Shown here piece after piece: positions 42,898-52,676 of a stretch of 64,000 bases of DNA. Within the stretch, counting starts at the first letter, position 1; the number at the start of each line of letters is the position of its first letter. Source of the DNA: Bacteroidota bacterium (GTDB lineage: Bacteria > Bacteroidota > Bacteroidia > Cytophagales > Cyclobacteriaceae); NCBI GenBank assembly GCA_016178785.1, contig JACOSO010000096.1:62001-126000 (forward strand). The letters run 5' to 3'. The position numbers and the translations under genes are program-made. A model generated the notes under the pieces. That model searched no databases, was not told the DNA's origin, and saw only the letters and a program-made list of their open reading frames with translations.

Positions 42898-43998
42898 ATG
42901 GCAACCACAACGATAAAAAATGTAACCGATCACCTGGAGTCGCTCGCGCCCCGCTCCTATCAGGAAGATTATGACAACAGCGGGTTGCTCACAGGGGACT
43001 CGAGCGCACCGGTGAAAGGAGTTTTAGTTACGCTCGATTGCATTGAAGAGGTTGTAGATGAGGCCATTCAAAATAATTGCAACCTGATCGTGGCACATCA
43101 CCCGATCATTTTCCGGGGATTAAAAAGAATCACGGGTCAGAATTATGTAGAACGCACAATAATAAAGGCGATCAAGAATGACATCGCGATTTATGCCGTT
43201 CACACGAACCTCGATAATGTTCATGCCGGAGTGAACAAAAAAATCGCTGAGAAAATCGGGCTAAAGAATTTAAAAATTCTGAAACCAAGAAAAGACACGT
43301 TAAGCAAGCTTGTTACATTCATCCCCAGGGAAAATGCTGGGGATGTGCTCAATGCGCTGCACAAAGCGGGTGCCGGAAACATTGGTGACTACAAAAACTG
43401 CAGTTTTCAGGTGGCGGGCGAAGGGACCTTCAAACCTACAGGAGATGCTCAGCCTTACATAGGTCAAACCAATCAATTGGAACGCGTAGATGAGATCAGG
43501 GCAGAAGTAATTTTTCCCGGGTACATTACCCATAAAGTTCTTCGGGCATTAAAAGAATCTCACCCTTATGAGCAGGTAGCATACTATCTTTCAAGATTAG
43601 AAAATGAAAATCAAGAAGTTGGCTCGGGAATGGTTGGTGAACTTGATAAGGCAATTGAACCATTTGAGTTTCTTGCGGGTTTAAAGAAACAGATGAACGT
43701 AAAAATTATCCGCCACACTCAACCCACTAAGGAAGTCAAGAAAGTAGCAGTGTGCGGAGGAGCGGGAAGCTTTCTTTTACCATCAGCCGTGGCTCAGGGA
43801 GCCGATGTTTTCGTCTCAGCCGATTTTAAATACCATGAATTTTTCGATGCTGATGGAAAGATAATGATTGCAGATATTGGTCATTATGAAAGCGAACAAT
43901 TCACAAAAGACTTGCTAGCCGAGGTTTTAAGGGAAAAGTTTACTACTTTTGCGATCATTTTTTCTAAATCGGTCACTAATCCTATAAGTTATCTCTAA
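42898..43998 (+). CDS. Nif3-like dinuclear metal-centre hexameric protein (YbgI/YqfO family)
   Basis: 366 aa from the ATG at 42898, which gives MATTTIKNVTDHLESLAP, the normal family start; an upstream in-frame ATG adds 16 atypical residues. LIVAHHPIIFRG and AVHTNLDNVHAGVN in the N-terminal half, and ADIGHYESEQ near the C-terminus, supply the two-metal ligands (HH, D, H, E). Between them an inserted PII/CutA-like domain (about 130-230) is typical of the longer YqfO form. The biological role is not established; the next gene is the zinc-ribbon-type coiled-coil protein, a frequent partner. Confidence 0.9.
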   Translation: MATTTIKNVTDHLESLAPRSYQEDYDNSGLLTGDSSAPVKGVLVTLDCIEEVVDEAIQNNCNLIVAHHPIIFRGLKRITGQNYVERTIIKAIKNDIAIYAVHTNLDNVHAGVNKKIAEKIGLKNLKILKPRKDTLSKLVTFIPRENAGDVLNALHKAGAGNIGDYKNCSFQVAGEGTFKPTGDAQPYIGQTNQLERVDEIRAEVIFPGYITHKVLRALKESHPYEQVAYYLSRLENENQEVGSGMVGELDKAIEPFEFLAGLKKQMNVKIIRHTQPTKEVKKVAVCGGAGSFLLPSAVAQGADVFVSADFKYHEFFDADGKIMIADIGHYESEQFTKDLLAEVLREKFTTFAIIFSKSVTNPISYL

Positions 43999-44001
43999 GT
44001 A

Positions 44002-44793
44002 ATGGAAAATCAGACAGTTGCGCAGAAGCTCGAAGCACTTGTAAAACTCCAATCAATCGATTCAAAGTTAGACGAACTAAAAAAGCTAAGAGGCGACCTG
44101 CCCGATGAGGTGCAAGACCTTGAGGATGAGATGGAAGGCTACCGGGTACGTCAGGGCCGATTTGAGGCTGAACAAAAAGAACTCGAAGACGCGATCAAGA
44201 AGAATAAAGAAGGCATTAAAGAGGCCGAAAAGCTGGTGAAAAAGTACAACGACCAGCAGAAAAATGTTAAAAACAACCGCGAGTTTGACGCAATTACTAA
44301 GGAAATAGAGCTACAAGAGCTTGAAGTCCAGATTTGCGAGAAACGGATCAAAGAAGCTAAAGAGAAAATAGAGGCGAAGAAAGTAGAGATTGTAGCTATC
44401 GATGCCCTTATCAAGGACCGTATGCAGGATCTTGACAATAAGAAGAATGAGTTGAAGGGCATACTTGGCGAAAATCAGGAAGAAGAAAAGAAATTGCTGA
44501 CTGATCGCGAAAAAGCAGCCAAGAAAATTGAAGATAAACTATTAAAGCATTACGATCGTTTGCGTGGAAGCCTTACCAACGGATTAGCAGTAGTGCGTGT
44601 GGTGCGTGGAGCAGCGGAGGGATGCAACATTATCATTCCTCCACAAAAAATTGCTGAAATCCGCGAGAAGAAAAAAATTGTGATTGATGAGCACTCGGGC
44701 CGCATTCTTGCCGATGTTGATGTTGAGTCAATGGAAGAAGAAACAAAACCCAAGAAGGCCGCTCCCGTTAAAAGGACAAAAAAGGTTGGCTAA
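44002..44793 (+). CDS. Coiled-coil protein of the C4 zinc-ribbon (DUF164/CdsZ) family with degenerate ribbon
   Basis: 263 aa. Residues about 8-180 form a long antiparallel coiled coil rich in Glu and Lys. The following segment (about 200-235) aligns with the family zinc ribbon, but the usual CxxC-CxxC cysteines are mostly gone: EGCNIIIPPQ keeps one Cys, and DEHSGRIL has D and S where CxxCGRIL is normal. A basic Lys/Pro-rich tail (EETKPKKAAPVKRTKK) ends the protein. Zinc binding is therefore unlikely. Located 3 bp after the Nif3-like gene. Family roles include chaperone-like or trans-envelope functions that are not clear for this branch. Confidence 0.85.
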   Translation: MENQTVAQKLEALVKLQSIDSKLDELKKLRGDLPDEVQDLEDEMEGYRVRQGRFEAEQKELEDAIKKNKEGIKEAEKLVKKYNDQQKNVKNNREFDAITKEIELQELEVQICEKRIKEAKEKIEAKKVEIVAIDALIKDRMQDLDNKKNELKGILGENQEEEKKLLTDREKAAKKIEDKLLKHYDRLRGSLTNGLAVVRVVRGAAEGCNIIIPPQKIAEIREKKKIVIDEHSGRILADVDVESMEEETKPKKAAPVKRTKKVG

Positions 44794-46294
44794 TATCTCA
44801 CCGATAAGAATTTTAAAAAAAGCAGGCCTCATCGTCTGCTTTTTTTTATCGACCACGATTTCTTTCGCGGTTCCTGATCAGGTGTGGCAATTCAGTGAGG
44901 AAATGCTGAAAGCCTATCGGTTGGTACTCAACCTTCAGCCCGACAAAGCTCAGGAGATCCTTAGCAAAATTTCATCGCCTGCTGAAGAGCTTCATAAAAT
45001 TTACGTTTTAAGCCTAAGCGAAACGGTAGATATACTCATTACCGAAGATCAAAAGCGATTTGATCAGCTTGAGACAAATTTTCGCCAGCGACTTCAGCAC
45101 ATTGATAACCTTCCTGAAAGCGCTGAAAAACTTTTTCTTGAGGCTGAATTGAATTTACAAAAAGGCTTCAATCTGCTGAACATGGGGCAGAACCTCAACG
45201 CAGTACTTGCGATCCGCAGGGCCTACAACACCTCACAAGAGTGTATAAAAAAATACCCAACGTTTGCTCCGATCAAAAAAACTTACGGGGTAATTCAAGT
45301 GATGATAGGTTCGGTGCCTGATAAATATCATTGGTTCATGAGTTTGCTTGGTATGCGCGGCTCTGTTGTCAAGGGCCAAAAACTTCTGCAAGAACTTCGT
45401 GAATCGAGATCTTCACTCAGTACGGAGGCTACGATTTTATTTTTCTGCATTAAAGGTTTTATCAATCAACAGTTTGCCGAATCAGCTCTGGGGTTTTCTG
45501 AAATTTTAAAAGAGCAGCCGGAAAATCGCCTGGTGCTTTTCATCGCCATAAACATGTGCATGAAAGATGCGCAAAGCGAAAAGGCTTTGGAATACATGGC
45601 CACATTGGACCATCACAACCAGGGTTTGCAAATGTATTATATTGAATACTTACATGCGGAAGCGCTATTGAATAAAGGAGAGTATCAAAATGCAATTGCC
45701 TACTATCAAAAATTTTTGAGAGGCTATCATAGCCAAAGTTTTAAAAAAGATGCGCATTACAAAATTGCAATTTGCAACTGGCTGTTGAACAATGAGGCAG
45801 AAGCAAAAATCTATTTTGAACGGGCCAAGACGGTTGGCCGTGATCAGGCAGACCCCGACAAAAATGCCGCGATGCAACTTCTCGAAAATAAATTTCCGAA
45901 CAAGAAGTTACTGAGGGTTCGCTATTTTACTGATGGCGGATTTTATAAAGAGGCGCAACATGTTGTCCAGTCCATTCAGTTCACCGAATTGCATTCGCTC
46001 AAAGAGCAAACCGAGTATTTTTATCGCCTCGCCAGGTTGGCACACAAAACTGAAGAATTCTCAGTTGCAAAAATCTACTACGAGGAAACAATTAAGCTCT
46101 CGAAAGAAAACCCGTGGTACTTCGCGCCAAACGCTGCCCTTCAATTAGGTTACATCTATCGCGATCAGAACGATTTTGAGAAGGCAAAAAAATATTTTGA
46201 ATTGGCGATGAGCTATCGCAGGCACGAATACAAAAGCTCAATAGATACAAAATCAAGATCGGCTTTAGATCAAATGAAGGCTTCTAAAGGATAG
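44786..46294 (+). CDS. Exported TPR-repeat protein
   Basis: About 502 aa from TTG 44786, which overlaps the previous gene by 8 bp and gives a normal signal peptide (KKAGLIVCFFLSTTISFA). An upstream ATG inside the previous gene is open but would place the signal peptide mid-protein. The mature protein has TPR-like helices (for example EYLHAEALLNKGEYQNAIAYYQKFLRG as positions about 315-341, and IYRDQNDFEKAKKYFELAM near the end). Probably a periplasmic scaffold; no catalytic domain seen. It overlaps the convergent phosphatase gene by 11 bp. Confidence 0.78.
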   Translation: MANISPIRILKKAGLIVCFFLSTTISFAVPDQVWQFSEEMLKAYRLVLNLQPDKAQEILSKISSPAEELHKIYVLSLSETVDILITEDQKRFDQLETNFRQRLQHIDNLPESAEKLFLEAELNLQKGFNLLNMGQNLNAVLAIRRAYNTSQECIKKYPTFAPIKKTYGVIQVMIGSVPDKYHWFMSLLGMRGSVVKGQKLLQELRESRSSLSTEATILFFCIKGFINQQFAESALGFSEILKEQPENRLVLFIAINMCMKDAQSEKALEYMATLDHHNQGLQMYYIEYLHAEALLNKGEYQNAIAYYQKFLRGYHSQSFKKDAHYKIAICNWLLNNEAEAKIYFERAKTVGRDQADPDKNAAMQLLENKFPNKKLLRVRYFTDGGFYKEAQHVVQSIQFTELHSLKEQTEYFYRLARLAHKTEEFSVAKIYYEETIKLSKENPWYFAPNAALQLGYIYRDQNDFEKAKKYFELAMSYRRHEYKSSIDTKSRSALDQMKASKG

Positions 46295-46940
46295 TACGCT
46301 CCTCCACTTCTGTTTTCGGGGCCTTCAGGTTTATTAAATGATTAGTATCGTTGTATTTAGTAACGCTAAATGCAATGCCATCAAACTCCAGCACATACAA
46401 ACAAACATTGCCGTGCTCAAACATATCCATACTTTTAAGTGGATAACGTAGCAACTGACAAAGTAAAATTCGAATAGCGCGGCCGTGCATGCAAATCAGA
46501 ATGTGCTGGCCTGTTTCCTTGTAAAGTTTTTCCATCACAGGCTGCTGACGCAGGGCCACCTCATCCGGGCTCTCACCCCCTTGAATGCGAAGGCCGGTAT
46601 TCCCACTCTCCCACTGTTGTAGCATCCAGTGATAGTACGCGTCTTCATCAGGAGTTATTTTTTGCCCTTCGTTAACTCCCCAACTAATTTCATTCAAGCC
46701 TGAATAAGACTCATGCGGAATCCCCAGAGCGATAAAATCAGCAATAGTCTCCTTCGTTCGTTTTAATGTAGAAGTAAAAATCTTATCGAATGGAACGGAT
46801 CGATACATTTCAAAAAAGGCCCTTGCCTGCGCACGCCCCATGGCATTGAGCGATGAGTCAACTCCACTTCCTTGCACAATGCCCTGCAAATTGAAATCCG
46901 TTTGGCCGTGGCGGAGGATATATATTTTTTTGCTGCTCAA
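46284..46940 (-). CDS. Histidine phosphatase family protein
   Basis: 218-aa branch of the phosphoglycerate-mutase superfamily. ILRHGQTDFN near 8-17 holds the RHG catalytic His; a later ICMHGRAIRILLC has the second His; the conserved Glu lies in GLNEISWG. Start is TTG (46938-46940) because it is the first in-frame start giving the family N-terminus SSKKIYILRHG. A -7-like TATTTTTG is at 46959-46966 on the minus strand. Substrate not known; could act on sugar phosphates or alpha-ribazole phosphate. Confidence 0.85.
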   Translation of the reverse strand: MSSKKIYILRHGQTDFNLQGIVQGSGVDSSLNAMGRAQARAFFEMYRSVPFDKIFTSTLKRTKETIADFIALGIPHESYSGLNEISWGVNEGQKITPDEDAYYHWMLQQWESGNTGLRIQGGESPDEVALRQQPVMEKLYKETGQHILICMHGRAIRILLCQLLRYPLKSMDMFEHGNVCLYVLEFDGIAFSVTKYNDTNHLINLKAPKTEVEERTIL

Positions 46941-47010
46941 TTTCCGTTAATTTGGGCGCAAAAATAGGGAAATACTTTGATCGGTAATACTCATCCTTAC
47001 TCGCACAATC

Positions 47011-47439
47011 ATGTCAATATTTAAAGTGGGCGTAACCCTTGAGTCACTCAATAAAATGTCGGTCAACACCATGTTGGAGCACCTTGGAATTCAGTTCACC
47101 GAAATTGGAGACGGAACTATTGAGGCACGAATGCCTGTTGATCATCGAACGCATCAGCCTTTCGGAATTTTGCATGGAGGGGCATCGGTTGCGCTTGCAG
47201 AAACATTAGGCAGCGTGGCTGCGATGTGCTGCCTTGATGGGGCGAATCAATATTGCGTTGGTCTTGACATCAATGCCAACCATATTAAAAGTGTGAGAGA
47301 AGGTTTTGTCATTGGAAGAGTAAAATCCGTGCATGTTGGAAAAAAAACACATGTGTGGGAAATCAGAATCACTACAGAAAAAGAAGAGTTGGTTTGCATC
47401 AGTAGAATAACAATGGCCGTTCTCGATAAAAAGATATGA
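47011..47439 (+). CDS. menI: Hotdog thioesterase, probable 1,4-dihydroxy-2-naphthoyl-CoA hydrolase
   Basis: 142-aa PaaI-type hotdog-fold thioesterase. HQPFGILHGGASVALAETLGS near 51-71 is the MenI/YdiI signature with the catalytic Glu (AET), quoted as positions. It overlaps menF by 4 bp and is the first gene of the men operon, so hydrolysis of DHNA-CoA (the MenB product) is the natural inference. Length is usual for the family. Confidence 0.82.
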   Translation: MSIFKVGVTLESLNKMSVNTMLEHLGIQFTEIGDGTIEARMPVDHRTHQPFGILHGGASVALAETLGSVAAMCCLDGANQYCVGLDINANHIKSVREGFVIGRVKSVHVGKKTHVWEIRITTEKEELVCISRITMAVLDKKI

Positions 47440-48614
47440 GAGAAGCAAGCAGTGATATTTCCATTGGCAAAAAAGAGGTCGCAAAAGATCTCATCAATCA
47501 GATATTGGAATTAGGCGGCTCATTAATGTATTGGCGGTTGCCCAACAGTGACGAAAAAACATTGATCATTTGCAACAGTGGCGCTTCAGTCAGAGATGAA
47601 ATTACGCTGGAAGGATCAATGCCCGGATTTGCATTTGCACCATTCAATCCTACCAAGGGTAAATACTTCTTCCACGCAGATCTGGTCTTTCGTTTTAAAA
47701 ATGATGAAATAGTTGATGGGCCGGACATAAACAACACTGCATTCTTTTCTAAGAGAGTTGAATCAGCCAAAGAAAAAAAATCACAGCTGTTCTATTCTTC
47801 CCAAACGAAAAATGAAATTATCACTGTTTTTTCAGCGCTGGTAGAAGCCTGCATCCAGAAAACGGAAAGCGGTCAGATTGAAAAAATCGTTCCTTCGAAA
47901 TTTACTGATATCGACCTCCCCGAAAATTTTGATGTAGTTAAAACCTTCGACAAACTTTGCGAGAAGCATCCGAATGCTTTTGTTTCGTTAGTGACTTCGC
48001 CTGAGACAGGTACATGGATTGGCGCCTCCCCTGAATTGCTTGTCAGTGTTGATGCACAAGAAAAATTCAGAACCATTGCATTGGCTGGAACTCAGAAACA
48101 GCTGCCGAACGTAAATCCAAAATCCGTTGCATGGACACAGAAAGAAATTGAAGAGCAGGCGCTCGTCAGTCGATATATTATTAACTGCTTTAAAAAAATC
48201 AGAGTTCGGGAATATGTTGAGCATGGCCCACACACGGTTGTGGCGGGAAGTTTATTGCACTTGCGCACCGATTATGAAGTGAATATGAACGAAATCAATT
48301 TTCCGCAGCTGGGCTCCGTGATGCTGAAACTTCTCCACCCCACCTCTGCTGTTTGTGGAATGCCGCTCGAACCATCAATCGATTTCTTACAAAACAATGA
48401 AGGCTACGATCGTGAATTTTATGGTGGCTTTCTGGGGCCTGTGGGTTTTGAAAGCGAAAGTAAGCTTTTTGTCAACCTCCGCTGCATGCAGATCTTCGAA
48501 ACCAAAGCACGCATCTACGCTGGGGCTGGTGTAACTGCCGATTCGGTTGTTGAGAAAGAGGTGGAAGAAGTTGAAATGAAAATCATGACACTTTCTCAAA
48601 TCCTCAACTCTTAA
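47436..48614 (+). CDS. menF: Isochorismate synthase
   Basis: 392 aa. Converts chorismate to isochorismate, the first committed step of menaquinone synthesis. GASPELLVS near 195-205, EIEEQALVSRYI, VEHGPHTVVAGSLLHLRTD and SAVCGMPLEPS are chorismate-binding motifs. MenF rather than EntC or anthranilate synthase because of the neighbouring menD/B/E. Overlaps menI by 4 bp and is 3 bp before menD. Confidence 0.93.
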   Translation: MREASSDISIGKKEVAKDLINQILELGGSLMYWRLPNSDEKTLIICNSGASVRDEITLEGSMPGFAFAPFNPTKGKYFFHADLVFRFKNDEIVDGPDINNTAFFSKRVESAKEKKSQLFYSSQTKNEIITVFSALVEACIQKTESGQIEKIVPSKFTDIDLPENFDVVKTFDKLCEKHPNAFVSLVTSPETGTWIGASPELLVSVDAQEKFRTIALAGTQKQLPNVNPKSVAWTQKEIEEQALVSRYIINCFKKIRVREYVEHGPHTVVAGSLLHLRTDYEVNMNEINFPQLGSVMLKLLHPTSAVCGMPLEPSIDFLQNNEGYDREFYGGFLGPVGFESESKLFVNLRCMQIFETKARIYAGAGVTADSVVEKEVEEVEMKIMTLSQILNS

Positions 48615-48617
48615 ACT

Positions 48618-50345
48618 TTGCGCTATCAACCTATCTACGACATTGCCGAACTGTGCGCGCAAAAAGGCGTAACGCAAGCAGTACTTTGTCCGGGCAGTAG
48701 ATGTGCGCCACTCACCATCGCTTTTTCCAGACACCACGACATCACAGTTCGAACTTTTAGTGATGAACGAAGTGCAGCATTCATTGCTTCCGGGATTGCG
48801 CATCAAACTCAATCGCCTGCGATTTTAGTTTGCACGTCAGGATCAGCCGCTTACAATTTCGCTCCTGCTGTGGCTGAAGCATTCTTTCAAGAAATTCCAC
48901 TCATCGTCTTTACAGCTGATCGTCCAAAAGAATGGATCGACCAGCTCGATGGCCAGACGATCAGACAAACTAATATTTTTGGGTCGCACGTAAAAAAATC
49001 ATTTACCCTTCCGGAAGACTATGATCATCCCGATGCGGTTTGGTTCATTCACCGAGCTGTTAACGAAGCAATTAATCTAGCCCGGGAATTTCCAAAAGGA
49101 CCGGTGCACATCAACGCTCCCTTTCGCGAGCCACTTTATCCTGCAAAAGAGGAAAGGATTTCATTCAACAAAAATTTAAAAGTAATTCAATCTAATCATG
49201 TAGCTCAATCCATCTCTGCTGATGAGGTAAAGGGATTTACAAAGCGACTGAATGGTTTCTCAAAAATTCTGATTCTTGCCGGGCAAAATGACTTCGATGA
49301 TGACCTTGGAAAAGCGGTAGAGAAGTTCTCTCAATTAAAACACGCTCCTGTTGCCGGAGATATTCTTTCCAATCTTCATTCACGTCAAAATGTAATCCGC
49401 TATGCCGATACGTTTCTTGGTTCATGCACTGAAGATGTGAAGCGTTCGTTGCAGCCGGAACTGCTGATCACCTTTGGCAAGTCGATCATTTCTAAGAACT
49501 CAAAGCTTTTTTTAAGAAAATACAAACCGAAAGAACATTGGCATATTCAGCCGTTTGGTTCATCGGCTGATACTTTTCAATCATTAACTGAAATTATTCA
49601 CTGCGATCCAAAGACATTCTTTAAAGCTCTTTCTTCAACCGAAATCGAAAAGAAATTTGACAGTCAGAAAAAAGAGAACTTCAAGTTAGTTTGGCAAGCT
49701 GAAGAGCATCGCACGATCCGTTCAATGAATTCCTTTTTTAAAAGTTCCTCATTCTGTGAGATTTCTTTAGTCGAAGAATTTATTTCGCAGATGCCCGCGC
49801 GTTGCAATTTGCATTTGGCCAACAGCATGGCTGTGCGTTATGCCAATCTGGTCGGCATTGCGGCCGGTAAAAAAGGGATTCATGTTTACTCCAACCGCGG
49901 AGCAAGCGGCATCGATGGTTGTACAAGCACTGCGGTTGGTCATGCACTATGCAATGAAGCTCCGAATTTTTTGATCACGGGCGATATGGCTTTCTTCTAC
50001 GACCGCAATGCCTTTTGGCATAATTATCCCTTGCCCAACTTGCATGTGTTGGTACTTAATAATCATGGTGGAATTATTTTTAACATGATCGATGGCCCCG
50101 GCAACGTTCCCGAACTGAATGAGCTCTTTGTGACTGAACAAAAATTAACAGCGCAGCATTTGTGCAACGAATTTGGTTTTGAATATTTGCATGTTGATTC
50201 ACCGAAAAAAATAAAAAACAGCTTGAAAGATTTTTTTGTTTTCAATTCAAAGACAAAAATTTTAGAATTCGAAAGCGGACAGGAAGAAAACAAAGAAGCG
50301 TATGGAAAATTTAAACAACAAATCAAAGAGGGTTATGGAACTTAA
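48618..50345 (+). CDS. menD: SEPHCHC synthase (MenD)
   Basis: 575-aa ThDP enzyme joining isochorismate and 2-oxoglutarate. N-terminal [12 protein letters not shown] and [15 protein letters not shown] form the conserved family start; [15 protein letters not shown] holds the ThDP-activating Glu; a later [16 protein letters not shown] is the GDG-type ThDP-Mg motif. The TTG start is required: no ATG precedes the conserved N-terminus in frame. Overlaps menB by 11 bp. Confidence 0.93.
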   Translation: MRYQPIYDIAELCAQKGVTQAVLCPGSRCAPLTIAFSRHHDITVRTFSDERSAAFIASGIAHQTQSPAILVCTSGSAAYNFAPAVAEAFFQEIPLIVFTADRPKEWIDQLDGQTIRQTNIFGSHVKKSFTLPEDYDHPDAVWFIHRAVNEAINLAREFPKGPVHINAPFREPLYPAKEERISFNKNLKVIQSNHVAQSISADEVKGFTKRLNGFSKILILAGQNDFDDDLGKAVEKFSQLKHAPVAGDILSNLHSRQNVIRYADTFLGSCTEDVKRSLQPELLITFGKSIISKNSKLFLRKYKPKEHWHIQPFGSSADTFQSLTEIIHCDPKTFFKALSSTEIEKKFDSQKKENFKLVWQAEEHRTIRSMNSFFKSSSFCEISLVEEFISQMPARCNLHLANSMAVRYANLVGIAAGKKGIHVYSNRGASGIDGCTSTAVGHALCNEAPNFLITGDMAFFYDRNAFWHNYPLPNLHVLVLNNHGGIIFNMIDGPGNVPELNELFVTEQKLTAQHLCNEFGFEYLHVDSPKKIKNSLKDFFVFNSKTKILEFESGQEENKEAYGKFKQQIKEGYGT

Positions 50346-51159
50346 GCACGATTGGAAACAGGTTAAACAATACCAGGAAATTTTATTTCACAAATACAAT
50401 GGTATTGCACGCATCAGCATCAATCGTCCCAAGATGCACAATGCATTTACTCCCCTCACGGTAAATGAAATGATTGAGGCGATGAACATTTGCCGGGAAG
50501 ATGCATCGGTGGGTGTGATTATTCTCACCGGTGAGGGAGGCAAAGCATTTTGTAGTGGCGGTGATCAAAGTATTCGCGGACATGGAGGTTATGTGGGTAC
50601 CGACACAGTACCCAGATTGAACGTGCTCGATCTTCAAAAAATAATTCGTTCCATCCCTAAGCCTGTTATCGCGGCAGTCGCAGGATGGGCTATTGGTGGT
50701 GGTCATGTGCTACACGTGGTTTGTGACATGACGATCGCAGCTGAGAATGCACGCTTTGGACAAACCGGCCCGAAGGTGGGAAGTTTTGACGGAGGCTTTG
50801 GGGCATCCTACCTGGCTCGAATTGTAGGGCAGAAAAAAGCGAGAGAAATCTGGTACCTCTGCGATCAGTATGACGCCAAAGAAGCGCTTGATATGGGATT
50901 GGTAAACAAAGTTGTGCCCTTGGATAAATTAGAAGAAACATATGTAGAATGGGCCAATAAAATTCTAAATAAAAGTCCGTTGGCGATACGTATGTTGAAG
51001 TGTGCTTTCAACGCTGAACTTGACGGGCAAGCAGGGATTCAAGAGCTTGCCGGAAATGCAACACTACTCTATTACCTAAGTGATGAAGCCAAGGAAGGCA
51101 AGAATGCATTTTTAGAAAAACGTGAACCAGATTTCTCTAAGTTTCCAAAGTTTCCGTAA
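50335..51159 (+). CDS. menB: 1,4-dihydroxy-2-naphthoyl-CoA synthase
   Basis: 274-aa crotonase-fold enzyme that cyclises o-succinylbenzoyl-CoA. [14 protein letters not shown] near 85-98, the oxyanion-hole region [16 protein letters not shown], and [15 protein letters not shown] (the bicarbonate-dependent MenB subtype) are all present. I chose ATG 50335, preceded by AAAGAGGG, over an ATG 33 bp upstream that lies deeper inside menD. Overlap with menD is 11 bp. Confidence 0.93.
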   Translation: MELKHDWKQVKQYQEILFHKYNGIARISINRPKMHNAFTPLTVNEMIEAMNICREDASVGVIILTGEGGKAFCSGGDQSIRGHGGYVGTDTVPRLNVLDLQKIIRSIPKPVIAAVAGWAIGGGHVLHVVCDMTIAAENARFGQTGPKVGSFDGGFGASYLARIVGQKKAREIWYLCDQYDAKEALDMGLVNKVVPLDKLEETYVEWANKILNKSPLAIRMLKCAFNAELDGQAGIQELAGNATLLYYLSDEAKEGKNAFLEKREPDFSKFPKFP

Positions 51160-51165
51160 TCGACT

Positions 51166-51585
51166 ATGGATGTACTTCGCTCAAACGCTGTCTGCCATAC
51201 TTTTCGTCTGTCACCGAAAAGTGATTTAAGGAAATCAATTCAGGAATTTTCTAAGAGTCACAAAATAAAAGCGGGAAGCATTATTACTTGCGTTGGCAGT
51301 CTTGAGCAGCTTCATGTTCGTTTTGCCAATCGGGAAAAAGGGGAATTGAGAAAAGGTTTTTTTGAAATCGTATCTCTTACAGGAACATTTGCGGACTCAT
51401 CATGTCACTTGCACATTGCTGTGGCCGATACGGATGGTCAAACCATGGGCGGTCATTTGCTCGACAATAACATCATTTACACTACTGCGGAAATTGTTGT
51501 TGCCGAGCTAGTCGATATTGAATTCGCGCGAGCGATTGACAACACTTACGGGTATAACGAACTGGTGATAAAACATCGCGATTGA
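51166..51585 (+). CDS. PPC/DUF296 domain protein
   Basis: 139 aa covering one PPC domain (plants-and-prokaryotes conserved). FRLSPKSDLRKSIQEFSK opens it; CHLHIAVADTDGQTMGGHLLD near 85-105 has the HxH...H pattern that can bind a metal. In plants the domain is joined to AT-hooks; the bacterial single-domain proteins have no clear role. It lies 6 bp after menB and 6 bp before menE, in the slot where menA/menC often occur, so a link to menaquinone synthesis is possible but unproven. Confidence 0.82.
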   Translation: MDVLRSNAVCHTFRLSPKSDLRKSIQEFSKSHKIKAGSIITCVGSLEQLHVRFANREKGELRKGFFEIVSLTGTFADSSCHLHIAVADTDGQTMGGHLLDNNIIYTTAEIVVAELVDIEFARAIDNTYGYNELVIKHRD

Positions 51586-51591
51586 AATTCC

Positions 51592-52659
51592 ATGCCCTCG
51601 CTAAACCTCAACGGAAAAACTTTCTCATTTGAAGAATTAAAAAGTATTTTTCCGGAAGAAAGTCAAAGTGAGTTTGAAAAAACTACATTGAAGTTTTGCA
51701 AAGCGTGGCTAACCGGACAAAAAGAATTTACAATCAACACATCCGGCTCTACGGGTACTCCAAAAGAAATTAGGCTCAAGCGCGGTGCCATGGAGGTCAG
51801 TGCGCAAATGACAATCAACGCACTACACCTTAAAACTGGCGACACAGCATTAGTCTGTCTCGACACTAAATACATTGCCGGGCAAATGATGCTTGTGCGA
51901 AGTTTGGTGCTCGGTATGAACCTCATCGCAGTAGAACCTTCGGCCAATCCATTTGATAACATTGACCAACCCATTGATTTTACTGCACTCGTTCCATATC
52001 AATTGGAAAATATTTTAAATCAGTCACCCGAAAATTTGGACAGCGTTCGTTGTGCAATCATCGGAGGTGCAGCAGTGAGCAATTCGCTGAAAGAGAAAAT
52101 AAAAAAAACAAAGTGCACTGTTTATGCTACATATGGCATGACCGAAACTATCTCACATGTTGCTCTGCAAAAATTGAATGGGCCGGATTTGCAAGAATAT
52201 TTTGAGGCACTTGAAAATGTTCGGTTTAGGGTAGACGAGCGAGGCTGCTTATGCATCAAGGCAAATCATTTGGATCGGGAGATCATCACTAACGATTTAG
52301 TCACGCTCATCAGCAGTCAAAAATTCAAGTGGCTCGGTCGTATTGACAATGTGATCAACTCAGGTGGAATAAAAATCATCCCCGAAAAAATCGAATCCGT
52401 TCTGGAAAAAATATTCGATTCGCTTCAAATCAAAAAACGTTTTTTTGTTGCAGGCTTGCCAGACGAAAAACTCGGACAACGAGTGGTGGCTGTGCTTGAA
52501 GGAGGGCCGCTGGATCAAATAAAGTTGGAAAAAATTCTAAATGAAGCGAGTAAACATCTCACCAAATACGAATTGCCCAAAAAGCTTAAGTTCGTTGAGA
52601 AATTTATCGAAACAAACACGGGAAAGGTAAACCGTGTTGAATCCTTAAATTGTATGTAA
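51592..52659 (+). CDS. menE: o-Succinylbenzoate--CoA ligase
   Basis: 355-aa acyl-adenylate-forming enzyme, shorter than usual AMP ligases, as MenE in Bacteroidota often is. INTSGSTGTPKEIRLKRG near 48-65 is the P-loop-like AMP motif; ATYGMTETISHVAL and GRIDNVINSGGIKI are A5 and A8; the catalytic Lys lies in TNTGKVNRVE near the C-terminus. MenC, which supplies its substrate, is not in the window. Confidence 0.92.
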   Translation: MPSLNLNGKTFSFEELKSIFPEESQSEFEKTTLKFCKAWLTGQKEFTINTSGSTGTPKEIRLKRGAMEVSAQMTINALHLKTGDTALVCLDTKYIAGQMMLVRSLVLGMNLIAVEPSANPFDNIDQPIDFTALVPYQLENILNQSPENLDSVRCAIIGGAAVSNSLKEKIKKTKCTVYATYGMTETISHVALQKLNGPDLQEYFEALENVRFRVDERGCLCIKANHLDREIITNDLVTLISSQKFKWLGRIDNVINSGGIKIIPEKIESVLEKIFDSLQIKKRFFVAGLPDEKLGQRVVAVLEGGPLDQIKLEKILNEASKHLTKYELPKKLKFVEKFIETNTGKVNRVESLNCM

Positions 52660-52676
52660 CATATCCTGAAAAGTAC

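Noticed and set aside
44684-44785. ATG start of the TPR protein inside the preceding gene
   Set aside because: It would put the signal peptide at residue 45 and overlap by more than 100 bp; TTG 44786 gives a normal signal peptide.
48387-48812. 141-aa minus-strand frame over the menF-menD junction
   Set aside because: Antisense to two conserved genes; no motif.
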